From Diphasiastrum complanatum (taxonomy: Eukaryota; Streptophyta; Lycopodiopsida; Lycopodiales; Lycopodiaceae): a DNA stretch of 64,000 nt. Below the pieces are notes generated by a model that was given only the letters and a program-made list of their open reading frames with translations, was not told where the DNA came from and did no database searches. Position numbers and translations under genes: made by a program. Below, piece after piece: positions 45,991 through 57,183 of this stretch (position 1 is the stretch's first letter; every line of letters starts with the position of its first letter). The stretch is from positions 48,497,337-48,561,336 of the forward strand of contig CM055106.1 in the NCBI GenBank assembly GCA_029204225.1. The letters are read 5' to 3'.

Positions 45991-47655
45991 AAGCTGAGCA
46001 CAAATAAAAATGAAGAGAACAAAGAGAACGAAGAGAATGAGAAGTATACCTAAGAATGACAAGCCATTCCTAAACTATAGCGATTAGTTAACTGCAGTTT
46101 ATGAGTATTGATTTAAAATCAACCTCGAGTGTACAAAGATGAGCAACAAGAGAGTATTCGGGCAGTAATTGTGGTCCAATCACAATTGTTTGTTATGCCC
46201 GGCGGGATTTTTAAAATTTACCAAAATTTGGTCGGCAAAAACAATTTTCATCCGTCAACCACGGTTACAGTTTGTCACAGATGGACACAATTGATTGCCA
46301 GTTAAGTGTTGAAAGCATGCGAAGTAACAAAAAAATCTTTACAAAGGGCCCATTTTGAGTTCTAACATCCCCTAATGAATCACTATATTGTTTTATGTTC
46401 TAGCTTTGTAATCTCAAATTGAATCTTAATTAGGTTCTTTCTCCATCATTTCTAAAGTAAATTCGAGTTTATTTGTTGTTATTTTAACACTGTCAAACGA
46501 ATCATGCACGAAAAGTGCCTATTCCATCGATCCAACCAAAAGAGCACCACGTTGAAATGTCGGTGCTTCTTTTCTCCCAAAAAAAATTCTAGGTTAAACA
46601 TGGAATACATGACTGTGGACCGCAAGTGAGTTGAAGAACGCAGTTATGGACTCGGCTCATTACATTCGCCGCGTCCATTTAGATTTACTTTACTTTATGC
46701 ATAAGCAGGCCTTGGGCCCTTTTTTATTCATTAGTGACACTTAGACTATATGGTTGGCCTTTGGCATTATTATTCATTATTAGGCCATTTGGACATATTA
46801 CTGGAGAGTGGGGGCCTTCTTGGAGGGCGCACTATTTTCCCTCCCAGTTGGGCCCTAGCCACCGGAAGCTTCCTTTTAGGGCTTCCTCTTGGCTATAAGT
46901 AGGGAAACTGTGTCATTTTTCTATATGCACTGCTAAAATCCAAGGTAACATATTGCATGCAAGCTTTCTTATAATAGTATGTTGTGGCAAAAGGGAACAC
47001 CTTTATATACACAATGATAAAACCTCTTCAACACAAATATAGTGAATTGCATATAAGCTTTTTAAATCATATGGTCTGAGTCTTGTTTTTTATGCAAGAA
47101 TAGCATTGTTGCAGAATTTGATAACTCTACAAACTATAGGTTCTACAAGTAGGTTTGTCATTGGCTGGATGATCCAACTTGGTCCGAATTGATTCATTCA
47201 TTTGCATAAACCATAGATACAGCGTTACCAATCCCGCCAGAGACAACTCATCTAATGCTAGATTTCAAAGCTTCTTGGGTGCAACTGACTTTTGGAGCGA
47301 AGGACAAGAAATTTGACCACTATACAAAAGAAAGCATAGCAGATTGGCACCAAAGGCTAGAGCTAAAAAAATGACATTCAACTCTTTGCTCTCCATAGTT
47401 GTAGGCACGAAGAAATAAGTTGCAATAATTCAGAACAAAGTAACTTTTTTGGCACTTTGTCTATTCTTTTCCCTCCTTGTATATGATTGTTAAGAAGGTT
47501 GTTTCAGATCATGACTAATAATCAATAGGCTTTGTAAACTCGTCTATAATGAGGTATTAGTAAAATGAAGTACCTTGGGTAAAGAATTAGGCACTTTTTA
47601 ATTAAGAACAAAAGATAGGAAGACTTTTTGGCTCTCAATTTGCATGGCATGATTT
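45991..47655. other. No gene recognised; possible decayed LTR
   Basis: A TATA-like GGCTATAAGTAGGG at 46891-46904 follows GC-rich sequence with several GGGCCTT/GGCCATT words (46705-46870), a layout seen in LTR promoters. No coding frame is supported. Confidence 0.35.
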
Positions 47656-47830
47656 ATGTTGTCTGGTAAGTTTCAAGAGCTTACTATGTCATCAACATAA
47701 TAAAGTGATTTTTCATTTGAAATTATTTATTGATTGCTATCTCTATTCTAGCAATTTCTACATCACTATTTCTCATGAGAACAATGTCCTCAACATAAAG
47801 TAGCAATAAAGTGACATGAACTCCAAACCT
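47656..47830 (-). pseudogene. Ty1/copia RT catalytic fragment (minus strand)
   Basis: The frame reads SRFGVHVTLLLLYVEDIVLM, the copia RT core with YVDD changed to YVED. Only about 60 codons remain, ending against the gypsy fragment at 47843. Confidence 0.7.
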
Positions 47831-47842
47831 GGAGTATAAAGA

Positions 47843-48160
47843 GTGAATAGGCGATCTCATTGGGAAGATTACATTTCTATGGTTGAGTTTGCATACAATA
47901 GTAGAAAGGATTTTGCTACAGGTTACAGTCCTTTTATGCTTACGTATGGTTTTCAACCTAGATCTCCTATTAATATGGAAATGAAATCTGTTAAATTAAG
48001 TTTACATGAAGGTGATACAATTGGGTCTGATGAGGATCTATTCCATTTGAAAGGTTTATCGCTTAGCGTACCTTTGAAACTTGAGAGAGTACTCAGAACT
48101 AGAGATAAACAATTGAGAAATCATTCTATCTTTGAGTGCTTGATCAGGTGGAAAGGATGA
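47843..48160 (+). pseudogene. Ty3/gypsy integrase C-terminal fragment
   Basis: The frame has HWEDYISMVEFAYNSRKDFA and GYSPFMLTYGFQPRSPINME (end of the integrase core). Then, across an internal deletion, it has LERVLRTRDKQLRNHSIFEC followed by LIRWKG. It is the same family as the minus-strand tail at 18.4-18.8 kb. A purine tract (about 48222-48244) follows. Confidence 0.8.
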
Positions 48161-48244
48161 TGATTAGTGAGAGAGTTGATAGCATAAAGACAAATTTCTC
48201 TAAGTTCTGCTTCTGAGGACAGGAGAAGTTCAAGGGGGGAAGAA

Positions 48245-48410
48245 TGTTACATTGACCGCATCTTGAATATAGGATTCGACATAATCCTAGACTTGTATAC
48301 ACAATACTCTAGTACTTGAGATTAGTTACACCACATTATTTAGAACGAGGCCATCCTCATACAAATGAATCAGCAATATCTGAGACACACGGAATTTTTG
48401 AACCTCACCA
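48245..48410 (+). repeat. 3' LTR start of the gypsy element
   Basis: Begins TGTTACATTGACC right after the purine tract, matching the TGTTACATCC start of the minus-strand LTR at 18328. It fades out before the ALS3-like gene. Confidence 0.6.
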
Positions 48411-48471
48411 TTCTAGATCTGATAAGTGAAGTGGCGTTTAGAAGAGCCATACAATAAATTCCAAAATGAAA

Positions 48472-50826
48472 TTATTCTACTCTTATAACCTTTTCCTTAA
48501 TTTGATACGTCGAAGTGAATAGAAAGGAGCATACAAGGTAAGTAGAAAGGATGCTGCTGAACGTAGCAGCTCCAAGGTTCATATTCATGACCATAATTTG
48601 CAGCCGAATTGCCTCAAACGGAGATGCCCCTCCCATGATCAGGCCAGTCATTGCACCTGGAAGGCTAATGAGACCCACGACTTTAGCATTGTCTAATGCT
48701 GGAGAAAGCGCAACAGTCAGAGCCCTCTTCAATTGTGTCAGAGTTGCCTGTCTGGGTGTGGCTCCAAGAGCTAAAGCTGTCTCAACCTACAACATTGAAA
48801 CAATGTGAAAAGATTGTCAGAAAAGATATGGTTTTACATCAGATACATGAACTTCTTGAAAAAATTGTGTGAGAGAGGATACTTACCATATCCTTTTGAA
48901 GTCTTAAGTCATCCCTTAGGCGCTTCAATGTCACCCCAGTTATGGTCATTGAACTTCCAACCATCATGCCCATGATTGGGATGATGTAGTGTGGAGTAAA
49001 GGGAAATGCTCGAACACAGATCAGTATGACCATAGTTATAGATGTACCCACAAAAATGGACACGCCTGCCACAAAGGCACCATATGGAACATGTTTGGCT
49101 CTGGTTCCCGCAGTATGTCCTGCCAATATCACCTGAAATTGCAATTTAACACTGTAAGAAACATGTAGAAATTCTTGATCAACGGCATGACAATAAGAAG
49201 TTCTTGGTCCTGCTTGCTTTTGCAGAGTCTCTTACGTCCAAATGTTCAACTTCAATACACTAAAAGCAATTAATCACAAATTACTTTTTTGTGTGTCAGT
49301 GAAGAAAGAATACATCTGAACTTTGAAACTCCTTGATGTGTATATACGATACTTTCTATCACGAAAGATTACAATTGGTGATACCAAGAGCACATAGTTC
49401 TTGGCATTTAGTCATTTCGAATTGCTATTAAAACTGTCATCGATCGAATCAGGTGAATAAAAGGTTTACATTGACCTTTTGCAAAAGTTTCGCAGCGAAG
49501 TTCTAATTAAACACCAAACAAACAAAAAAAAGTGACTCTATAAGCTATGCTACAAAAGAATAGCTAATTTTTTTGTATGTAGATCTGATTGAGCAAATTT
49601 TGAGCTGCAAAAGGGGATTCTTTAGCGTTGCTCTCCAAAGATGGCGGAGATGTAGCATTATCTTTGAATGACGTAACAAACTAAAGTAAGAATACAAGAT
49701 TTTCTTCACTAAAGGTTGCGAAAGCTGAAGTCAACAATTTTTCCTACAGAACATAGCTGTCCGTCTTACCACAAGTCAAAACCTGTGACATGTATGAATT
49801 CATTAAAATAGGAGATAAGTACTTCCAGGGGGCTAAAGGAAAGCCCGAGGTGCCAATCGTGTCACAAAGAATCCAAAGGCTTCTTACAGCTTCATTTGCT
49901 TAGCAATTCAGAATAACAATAGCAGAAGCGTGTTGGCTGATGGGGAAAATACGTCTAAAAACTAGCATCATTAATGTGACTAATCTGATAAGCATGAAGT
50001 TCCACTACAATGATTTTCTCTTTGATCAGCCTCTGCTACGTCGGAGCGTACAATGTAAATTTGATCTAGACATAAATTTGCTCCTCCTTATGGTAATCTA
50101 TGAACCCATACTAAAGCACGAGTGAAGCTTAACCATAATATTGATGACAACCAAAGTTCCAGGTGCCGTACCACGGCACCTGGTACGGCACGGGTGCCGT
50201 GGGTGGCGTTCAGTTCCACGGCACGGCAAGTGTTTTTTAAGTCATTTTTGATTAAATAAAAAAAAACCAAGTGCAGTACTACGTCGCCTGTGCCATGGTA
50301 CGGTACGGTACCTGTTACGGCACCCAGCCCCCAGGGCACCTGTAAAGTGGGGAACTTTGATGACAACTAATACCAAGATCAGAAGACAGCGTTTCTTGTT
50401 AGATTACTAGACGATGTTTTAAGAAGTAACAGTGCTTTACCATCTACACAGACCCGCTTTTGCTTAGATATATATTTTTCTAGGGCATGCTGGGAGTAGT
50501 ATTCAATAAAGATCAACAGTTTAGTGCGCTTTTGGGGCTTGAGTTGAAACTTTGAAGGTACTTGCCATGAATATGAAGGCCAGGAGAATCCAAGCGACGC
50601 TCTTTTGTCTGAGAATAAAATCTAGAAGAAACGCGACAACTGATAGCTGAATGAAAGCGCGAGTGACAGAATAAATCATGTCCTTTTGAAGACCTAGCTT
50701 TTGAACATACGAAATAACCGCAGCTGCTGCTAGAATAATCAGAGCTGGTAAAGGTTTCAACATCCCAACGGTAAGCTCCTTCATTGAAATAATTGTGAAG
50801 TCAGCCAATAGACGTTCCATTACCAT
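48472..50826 (-). CDS. ALS3: ALS3/STAR2-like UPF0014 membrane protein (aluminium tolerance)
   Basis: Three predicted exons on the minus strand: 50826-50562, about 49132-48887 (or from 49119) and 48786-48472. The protein is about 270 residues against 273 in Arabidopsis ALS3. It is built of several hydrophobic segments: LPALIILAAAAVISYVQKLG, AFIQLSVVAFLLDFI, then TAGTRAKHVPYGAFVAGVSI, FTPHYIIPIMGMMVG, TGVTLKRLRDDL and VGLISLPGAMTGLIMGGASP. These are hallmark UPF0014 (FetB-like) motifs. Known relatives are the membrane half of a bipartite ABC-type transporter, paired with an ALS1/STAR1-type ATPase, for aluminium tolerance. Donor GTAAGT at 48886 and acceptor TTGTAG before 48786 are canonical. At intron 1 the strong acceptor TTTCAG (before 49132) breaks the frame with the GTACCT donor, while the AG 13 bp further keeps it. 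The start ATG at 50824-50826 is followed by a second ATG two codons on. No stops are seen. Intron 1 (about 1.4 kb) holds a GC-rich palindrome. Confidence 0.9.
50156..50350. repeat. GC-rich nested palindrome in ALS3 intron 1
   Basis: Two GC-rich arms (50156-50229 and 50270-50342) surround an A/T-rich centre. GGTGCCGTACCACGGCACC and GGTACGGCAC motifs recur in both orientations. The arms are imperfect complements, as in a foldback element or MITE. Confidence 0.7.
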
Positions 50827-51002
50827 CCTAGTAGCAAGCACACAAACACGCTAGTCGCTTCACAATTCTCACAACAGATCTACACACAAGGCCTCACACA
50901 AAAATTGCTATACAGCAAACGCAGATACAAAATTCTCACAGAAGTCTCCTCACAAAAGTCTGGAAGAGAGTAGCTAATATTATAAATAGCAAGAAGCAAT
51001 GG

Positions 51003-51310
51003 AGGTTTGCGCAAGGCTCAGTAAACCATGCCTGCTGATCAGAAACTGAATGAAGTATACATGAGCTCACAAGAGCGAAAACGACAGAGCAGTAATTGGA
51101 TTATTGTATCCGCGATGGAAGGCGCCCGAGGCTGCCGCCCGAGGGCGCCTGCGTGAAGGTTTGCGCAAGGCTCAGTAAACCTTGCCTGCTGATCAAAAAT
51201 TGAATGAAGTATACATGAGCTCACAAGAGCGAAAAACGACGGAGCAGTAATTGGATTATTGTATCCGCGATGGAACGCGGCCGAGGCTGCCGCCCGAGGG
51301 CGCCTGCGTG
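51003..51310. repeat. 154-bp tandem duplication
   Basis: Units 51003-51156 and 51157-51310 are nearly identical (GGTTTGCGCAAGGCTCAGTA at the start of each, GAGGCTGCCGCCCGAGGGCG near the end). High identity implies a recent event. It lies upstream of the ALS3-like gene, about 180 bp from its start codon. Confidence 0.9.
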
Positions 51311-51582
51311 CTTGCATGATTTCCTTTTTTAAAATAGTGATGAGACTTTTTGGCCTTGCATTGCAAAGGCAAATACTATGTGGTGAGTTAAGTCAATGGA
51401 ATTTGATAAAAAGTTCAACATTAAAGGATAATCTTTGGAGGTTGTTTTAAACTTTAAAGGCTATAACTTTAATTAAGGGCCGAACTAACATGCATTAAAT
51501 TTGTAAGAAGGGCTAATGCAAACAATGAATGATAAAGCTCAAAAAGCAAAAGTGCTTTACTTTGCATACATGAAAAAAAAAA

Positions 51583-51890
51583 GTGACCTGGGGGCTTCAC
51601 GAATCAGCCAAGGCGATTGAAAAGCATGTAGCGCAGCTCTGCGTGCTTGCAGAAGATTGTAATAAGTCAGATTATTCCAAACTAGTGCAAGCTTTGTGTG
51701 TTGAGCACAATGTCAACTTGATATCTATTCCCAGTGCAAAAAAGCTAGGTGAATGGGCTACATGTACTCAATGGCCTATCAAACTCAACATTGTGCAGGT
51801 CTGTGGTAGCCCAAACCTGAACCTATTTGAAGTGGAAGATAGGGCCAGCATGTGCGGCATGCGACGAGTTTACAGCACAAGAGATATTCA
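51583..51890 (+). pseudogene. Ribosomal protein eS12 (RPS12) fragment in a chimeric frame
   Basis: The first 59 codons (to 51759) read GLHESAKAIEKHVAQLCVLA, EDCNKSDYSKLVQALC and NLISIPSAKKLGEWA, a close match to the middle of cytosolic ribosomal protein eS12. The normal first about 40 and last about 45 residues are missing. The frame continues for another 44 codons of unrelated sequence to a possible splice donor (CAG then GTGAGC at 51891). An A-run precedes the fragment. This is either a broken retrocopy or an exon carried by a mobile element. Confidence 0.75.
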
Positions 51891-52179
51891 GGTGAGCCTG
51901 GTTGATTAGACTTTGAAGCTCAGTCCATATGTAGCATCAATCTATTCACTTTTCACTTTTAGTTGCTATTCTGGATTCTGCTACAATTCTTTTATATGTG
52001 TCTTAGACGTTGCAGCTCAACGAGCACAAACGCTCAGAGATCACAAACTCAAGGATTTGAGATTACTTGTCTCTTAATGTAGACCATATGGTCTGCGTCG
52101 TCGTCTTTGTCTGATCTTTAATAATTGTTTGTTTCTGTCCATTACTGTGCTTATTCAATACATTCTTGTTTAGTTACAT

Positions 52180-52181
<2 letters not shown>

Positions 52182-52254
<73 letters not shown>
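52182..52254. repeat. (CT)n microsatellite, about 36 repeats
   Basis: An uninterrupted TC/CT run of 73 bp. The Ser-Leu open frame across it is an artefact. Confidence 0.95.
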
Positions 52255-52258
<4 letters not shown>

Positions 52259-53259
52259 GTTTGTGTGTAGATCATATGGGACACTTGTCTTAAACTTCTT
52301 CCTTTCAAATATTTTGAAGAAGTTGACTTATTTTAAGGGCATTTTCAGCTTTTTAAAGGATGGTGTCACCTTTTTAAGGGCACTGTCAGCTTTTTCGCAA
52401 AATCTTGAAGAGAGAGAAAAAGCGACAGTCATCTATTTTCAACGAGGAACATTCCCAACCACTTTCCAAAATGCGAAGTGAGAGAAAGGCACTTCATGTA
52501 AAATGCGAAGGGAGAAAATTTGCAGCACCCTCGTCCGCGTCAACATTCCCTACGGATTGACTATGTATAGTTGTCATCTCAAACCAATACTTCCAAGTAC
52601 AACAGCTTGCCTAATTAGATGGCAAACATTTATTGTGATTATTACATGGATGCAATGTATAAATGGATCATCCAAGCACACTCTACGTGATGCTATGTCC
52701 ATGAGATGTATGATTTGAGCCTCCCAATTACGCCGTCATTTTGGTTGTATTGTTATTTCATTGTGCTTCAGTGTAGTATAGCAGAAGCACGCATTTCTAT
52801 CCATGTATAACATAGATGAATGCTTGTTGTGATTGAATGCACTTTTTTTTTTGTTTGATCGCGCTTGTTTATTCACTCTGATCATAACACGGACGTCTAT
52901 GGCTCCTTCGCTTCTGATTAGACAGTGGCTATCTTTGACGCCTGAGGACTCGCGATATTATACTACTCTTCCATCCATTTCAGAACTAAACTTTATATTA
53001 AATCTGATTTCCAGTAATACCACACACACAAACCATTTCTAATCTCTTCGGTGGACTGTACTCTCGTTTTTGTGAGTATGAACTAATTTTTAAGATCTTG
53101 TTGGGCAATTAGAACACTTAAAGCTGTGATTATATTTAGCATAAGCTTTCTATTAGACTGTTTTTGCATCTAGCAGCTGATTGTAACGGGAGAGCTCTTC
53201 CGCAATATTCTTGCTCTCTTCTCCGTTCGTGTTCTTCGCACTCCCTTGCCCCATCAGAT
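52255..53259. other. Gene-free; probably holds the 5' LTR of the next copia
   Basis: No coding frame is supported. The sequence just before the primer site at 53260 should be LTR, but its outer end could not be located. Confidence 0.4.
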
Positions 53260-53271
53260 TGGTATCAAAGC
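53260..53271 (+). other. Primer-binding site
   Basis: TGGTATCAAAGC, identical to the site of the copia at 34207, lies 54 bp before the gag start codon. Confidence 0.8.
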
Positions 53272-53324
53272 GTAGCTCACATAAACCAAGAGATTAAGTG
53301 TGTTCTATTTGTGTTACTGTTAAC

Positions 53325-55958
53325 ATGTCTCACATTGGTAACTCTTCATCATTATCCAACGAGGCTAGAAAAATTGGCAAGTTCAATGGTTCTAACTTCT
53401 ACTCTGGAAGTTAAAACTCTGGATGATGTTGATAGATAGAGATCTTTGGGATGTAGCAGAAGGTGCTGACCTGAAACCAGAAGATGGTGATCAAGCAAAG
53501 GCATGGAAGATCAAAGATTAGAAGGCCTTAACATGTATCACACTCAATCTGGAAGACTCCCAAAGATCCCATGTTACCACATGCAAAACCTCTATGGATG
53601 CATTAGATTTGTTATCAAATCTCTATGAGACTCATGATGTAGCCACTAGATTATATCTTAGAAGGAAGTTCTTTACTCTTAGCATGTCTGATTCTACTGC
53701 TATCACTTCTCACATCAACAATACTAAAGCTAAGGGCAAGAATATTGAATTCTTCAAGCAATTCAGAGCATCTACAGAAAATCAGACCCAGAGAAAAATC
53801 AAAGCTCTATGTACTGATGGAGGGGGAGAATACATCTCCATGGAGTTCAAAGAATTCTGCAAGGCCTGTGGAATACATCAACAATACACCACGAGCTACT
53901 CACCTCAGTCCAATGGAGTAGCAGAATGGAAGAATCGGACACTTATTGAAGTTTCAAAAGCGTGATGGCCCATGCTTCTCTTCCAAAAAGATTTTGGACC
54001 AAAGTTGTCACTACAACTGCCTACTTGCAAAATCGATCCATCACTAAGGCCCTGAATGGCAAGACGCCCTATGAGGTGTGGACTGGATCAAAGCCATCAC
54101 TCAAATATATTTGAGTGTTTGGTTGCATTTCCTATGCACAGATCCCTGAAAATCTAAGAAAGAAGCTGGATGACAAGAGCAGAAAATCGATTTTCATAGG
54201 CTACTTCCCAAATCACAAGGCATACAAGCTCTACAGTCTGATCACTCAGGAGACATTCACAAGCAAAGGTGTCATATTCATGGAAGACCAATTTTTTTAT
54301 CACAAGGGAAAAGCTTAAGAACATCCGACCCAAGGATCGAATGGTCAAAATTCGATCCAAGAGTCAAAAATTCAAAATCCAATCCAAGGGTCAAGAATTC
54401 AAAATCCAATCCAAGGGTTGAAAATTCAAAATCCGACCCAAGGGTTGAACAACAAAAAATCAATACTGACTCGGACAGTGAGTCATAACCTCAATGAATT
54501 GAACAACATCAAAAGGTCAAAATTCAACCCAAAAGATGAAATCAATCCAGATAGCCTCCATCCTGATTCATGGATGATTTGACCTGCTACTTTGTGCAGG
54601 AACCAAACATAGTACTTGATGAGGCAATGACAACACCTGATGCCTAACCAGTGGAAAGCTACAATGGATGTACAATTCGATTCTCTGATCGAGAATCAAA
54701 CTTGGACTATAACTGAGCTGCCAAAGGATTAAAATTTGATTCTATGCAAGTGGTTATTCAAGGTGAAGTATGATGTCGAAGGTAAAATAAATCGATACAA
54801 GGCCAGATTGGTAGCCAAAGACTTCTCCTAGATTCCAGATCTGGATTATTCTGAAACCTTCAGTTCTGCGGTAAAGCATGCTACAATTCATTTTCTTTCC
54901 TATGTAGCTACAACCGACCTTGAAGTTCGTCAAATGGATGCCCAAACCGCCTTCAATGGCACCATTGAAGAGGAAATCTACATGTCCCAGCCAGAAGGAT
55001 ATGAGCTGAAGGGTAAGGAGCACCTAGTATGTAAAATTCACAAAGCTATGTACGGTTTGAAACAATATCCAAGAGCCTAGTTTCAAAAGATTAATATTTT
55101 TCTAATCGAGAATGGTTTCATTCCAAACTAGGTAGACTCAAATGTTTATTTTAAGTTTATATCGGATTCCTTCGTAATCATCACTCTTTGCGTTGATGAC
55201 ATGTTACTATTTGGTGACAATTTAAATTTATTGAAGGATACCAAATGCTTGTTAGCACATGAGTACAAGATGACTATATGGGTCTAGCACACTACTGTCT
55301 CGAAATTCAGATTTTTGAATTTGACCCAGTAGATAGATTTTCATCAGTCAGCAAATATACCTCACCAATGTGCTGGGAAAATATGGAATGGCCGAGTGCA
55401 AACCGAGCCACTTTTCACTCAACCCTGTTTTGAAGCTGTCAAACGAGCAATGTCCAAAATCCGAGTTAGAGAAAGTGGAAATGGAGCAGTATATATTTCA
55501 CTCCATAATCGGTTCATTGATGTATGATATGCTCTACACTCGACCCGACCTTGCTTACTCAATCAGCTCTCTCAGCCAATTCTTTCAAATCCAGGTCCAA
55601 CCCAGTGGAAGGCTCTTGTGAAGGTCACTTATGCAGATTGGGCAAGAGATATTGATACAAGAAAATCGACCTCTTGATTTGTGTTCTTGTTCAATCAAGG
55701 CTTGATTTTATGGAATAGCCGAAAACAGACCTTAGTAGAACTATCCTCCATAGAATCAGAATACATAGCAACCACAAATGCTACCAAGGAGGCAATTTGG
55801 CTGAGGAACCTACTTGTAGATATCGAAATTATCTAGTCACACCCAACGACCCTCTACTGTGACAATCAAAGTGCCATTGCACTATCTTTGAATCTGAGAT
55901 TCCACTCTCAAAGTAAGAATATTGAAATCAAGTATCACTACCTTAGAGAGACTGTACA
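53325..55958 (+). pseudogene. Ty1/copia polyprotein pseudogene
   Basis: Gag starts MSHIGNSSSLSNEARKIGKF. It carries LWDVAEGADLKPEDG and LRRKFFTLSMSDSTAITSHI, then jumps at about 53725 into integrase (LCTDGGGEYISMEFKEFCKA, SPQSNGVAEWKNRTL, where the usual Arg is Trp). Protease and the integrase zinc region are deleted. Integrase tail at 54115-54318. RT from about 54640 has CKWLFKVKYD-type sequence, GFS-type TAG near 54830, and LCVDDMLLFG near 55195. RNase H fragments include IIGSLMYDMLYTRPDLAYSI and, in another frame, RFHSQSKNIEIKYHYLRETV. The reading stops abruptly at about 55958, next to the H3-fold gene. It has multiple TAG/TGA stops and frameshifts and is the same family as the 27.8-kb RT. 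Confidence 0.88.
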
Positions 55959-56056
55959 TAATTTTTGTACTTATCACTTCTCTACGAGAGCAGTCCATTC
56001 TTCCCCTTTCTATCTCGCTCATCGCGCAGAAGTGCGATACCTCTCAGACTACCTCT

Positions 56057-57183
56057 ATGGAGAGGAGAAAGCAAACAAAGAGATATTTTTTCTCTGCTGA
56101 TGCTTCCTCAACCCCTACCATTTCCATAAATCCTCTGACTCAAACTAGAAGGTACACCCGCAGTAGGTAGCTCTCTAATATTCAAAAATATCAGAGGTCA
56201 ACCAATGACACAATTCAGAAAGCTCTATTCTACTGTGCTGTTCGCCACATCACTAGGGAAGATCTCAGTAGTTTCACACCAATGACACTTTAGTGCCTTC
56301 AAGAGGCTGTTGAGGATTATCAAAGCCTTTGCTTTGAAGATTCATTTTTGCTCGCTGTACATGCCAACAAGCGAGTTACAATTATGCCTAAAGATTTCCA
56401 ACTACTGTATAGGATGCAGGATAGATACTCCAAATTACACATGGCTCAACCATCTACTCCTAGACCTGATCCAATTGATAGGACTAACCTCCTGACCAAG
56501 AGTCCTAGGAAGCAACCAACCCCCAAGAGAGCCCCGAAGAAAGCTAGGACTATTATTACAAATTCTTCTCAATCTAACCCTGTTCATAATGTAGATATTG
56601 TTGCACTAGATATGGTTGTAAACAAAGCTACAACCATTTTGGATAATCATGTTACTCATGTAGATACTGCTCATCCACCTCCTCCTCCTCATTCAAATTT
56701 CTATACATATATAGATTCGGATGAGTATCTTCAATTTGAGAGTGACATATTCGATACTGTAGATAGAATCGGAGTTCCATTTTGTTCTAGATTAGAGGAA
56801 CTTAATTTCAGTATAAATTATAGAATTATTGATGGTTTGGATCTCAAAAACACACGGGCTTCTATCGATGATCCTGTGATAGAGTCTGGGGTCACACTCT
56901 TGCAATTTGACATTGCAAGAGATTCGAACAATGAAGTTTTGGTACTTAGTAATTTCTTGCTTCAGGCAATCAAGGAGAAGAACGACACTTTGTCACACAG
57001 TGTCTTACTAGTGGATTCACACCAGCTACAAAATACTTACTCATGCCTTATCATACCAAGTAAGATAATTTAAATGCTTCTTGTTGTTTATAGCTTTATC
57101 ATTGGCATTATCAATGGAAATAGTTCTCAGAATTGCAGCTAATGGACTCTCTATCTTATTTTGCAGTGAGCACTGGAGTTTAA
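56057..57183 (+). pseudogene. Histone H3-fold protein with about 200-residue C-terminal extension
   Basis: The frame runs from ATG 56057 to 57059, interrupted only by two in-frame TAGs (56168-56170 and 56291-56293). The N-terminus MERRKQTKRYFF recalls the H3 start (A-R-T-K-Q-T), and RRYTRSR recalls H3 H-R-Y-R-P-G. Then come NIQKYQRSTNDTIQKALFY (alpha-N/alpha-1; H3 has R-K-Y-Q-K-S-T), CLQEAVEDYQSLCFEDSFLL (alpha-2) and HANKRVTIMPKDFQLLYRMQ (alpha-3; H3 has K-R-V-T-I-M-P-K-D-I-Q-L). Loop 1 is about two residues shorter than in H3, unlike the longer loop of most CENH3. A basic linker (SPRKQPTPKRAPKKARTI) leads to an acidic, unrecognised domain with YIDSDEYLQFESDIFDTVDR. A canonical donor (GTAAGA, 57060) and acceptor (TTTTGCAG, to 57166) predict a 107-bp intron, after which the protein ends MSTGV. 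It is joined to truncated copia on the left. Confidence 0.7.

Noticed and set aside
52125-52481. 118-codon frame with Ser-Leu repeats
   Set aside because: The Ser-Leu run is the translation of the (CT)n microsatellite.
56057-57183. Naming the H3-fold gene CENH3
   Set aside because: Loop 1 is shorter, not longer, than in H3, there is no CENH3-specific tail motif, and the C-terminal extension is foreign. Only the fold can be supported.
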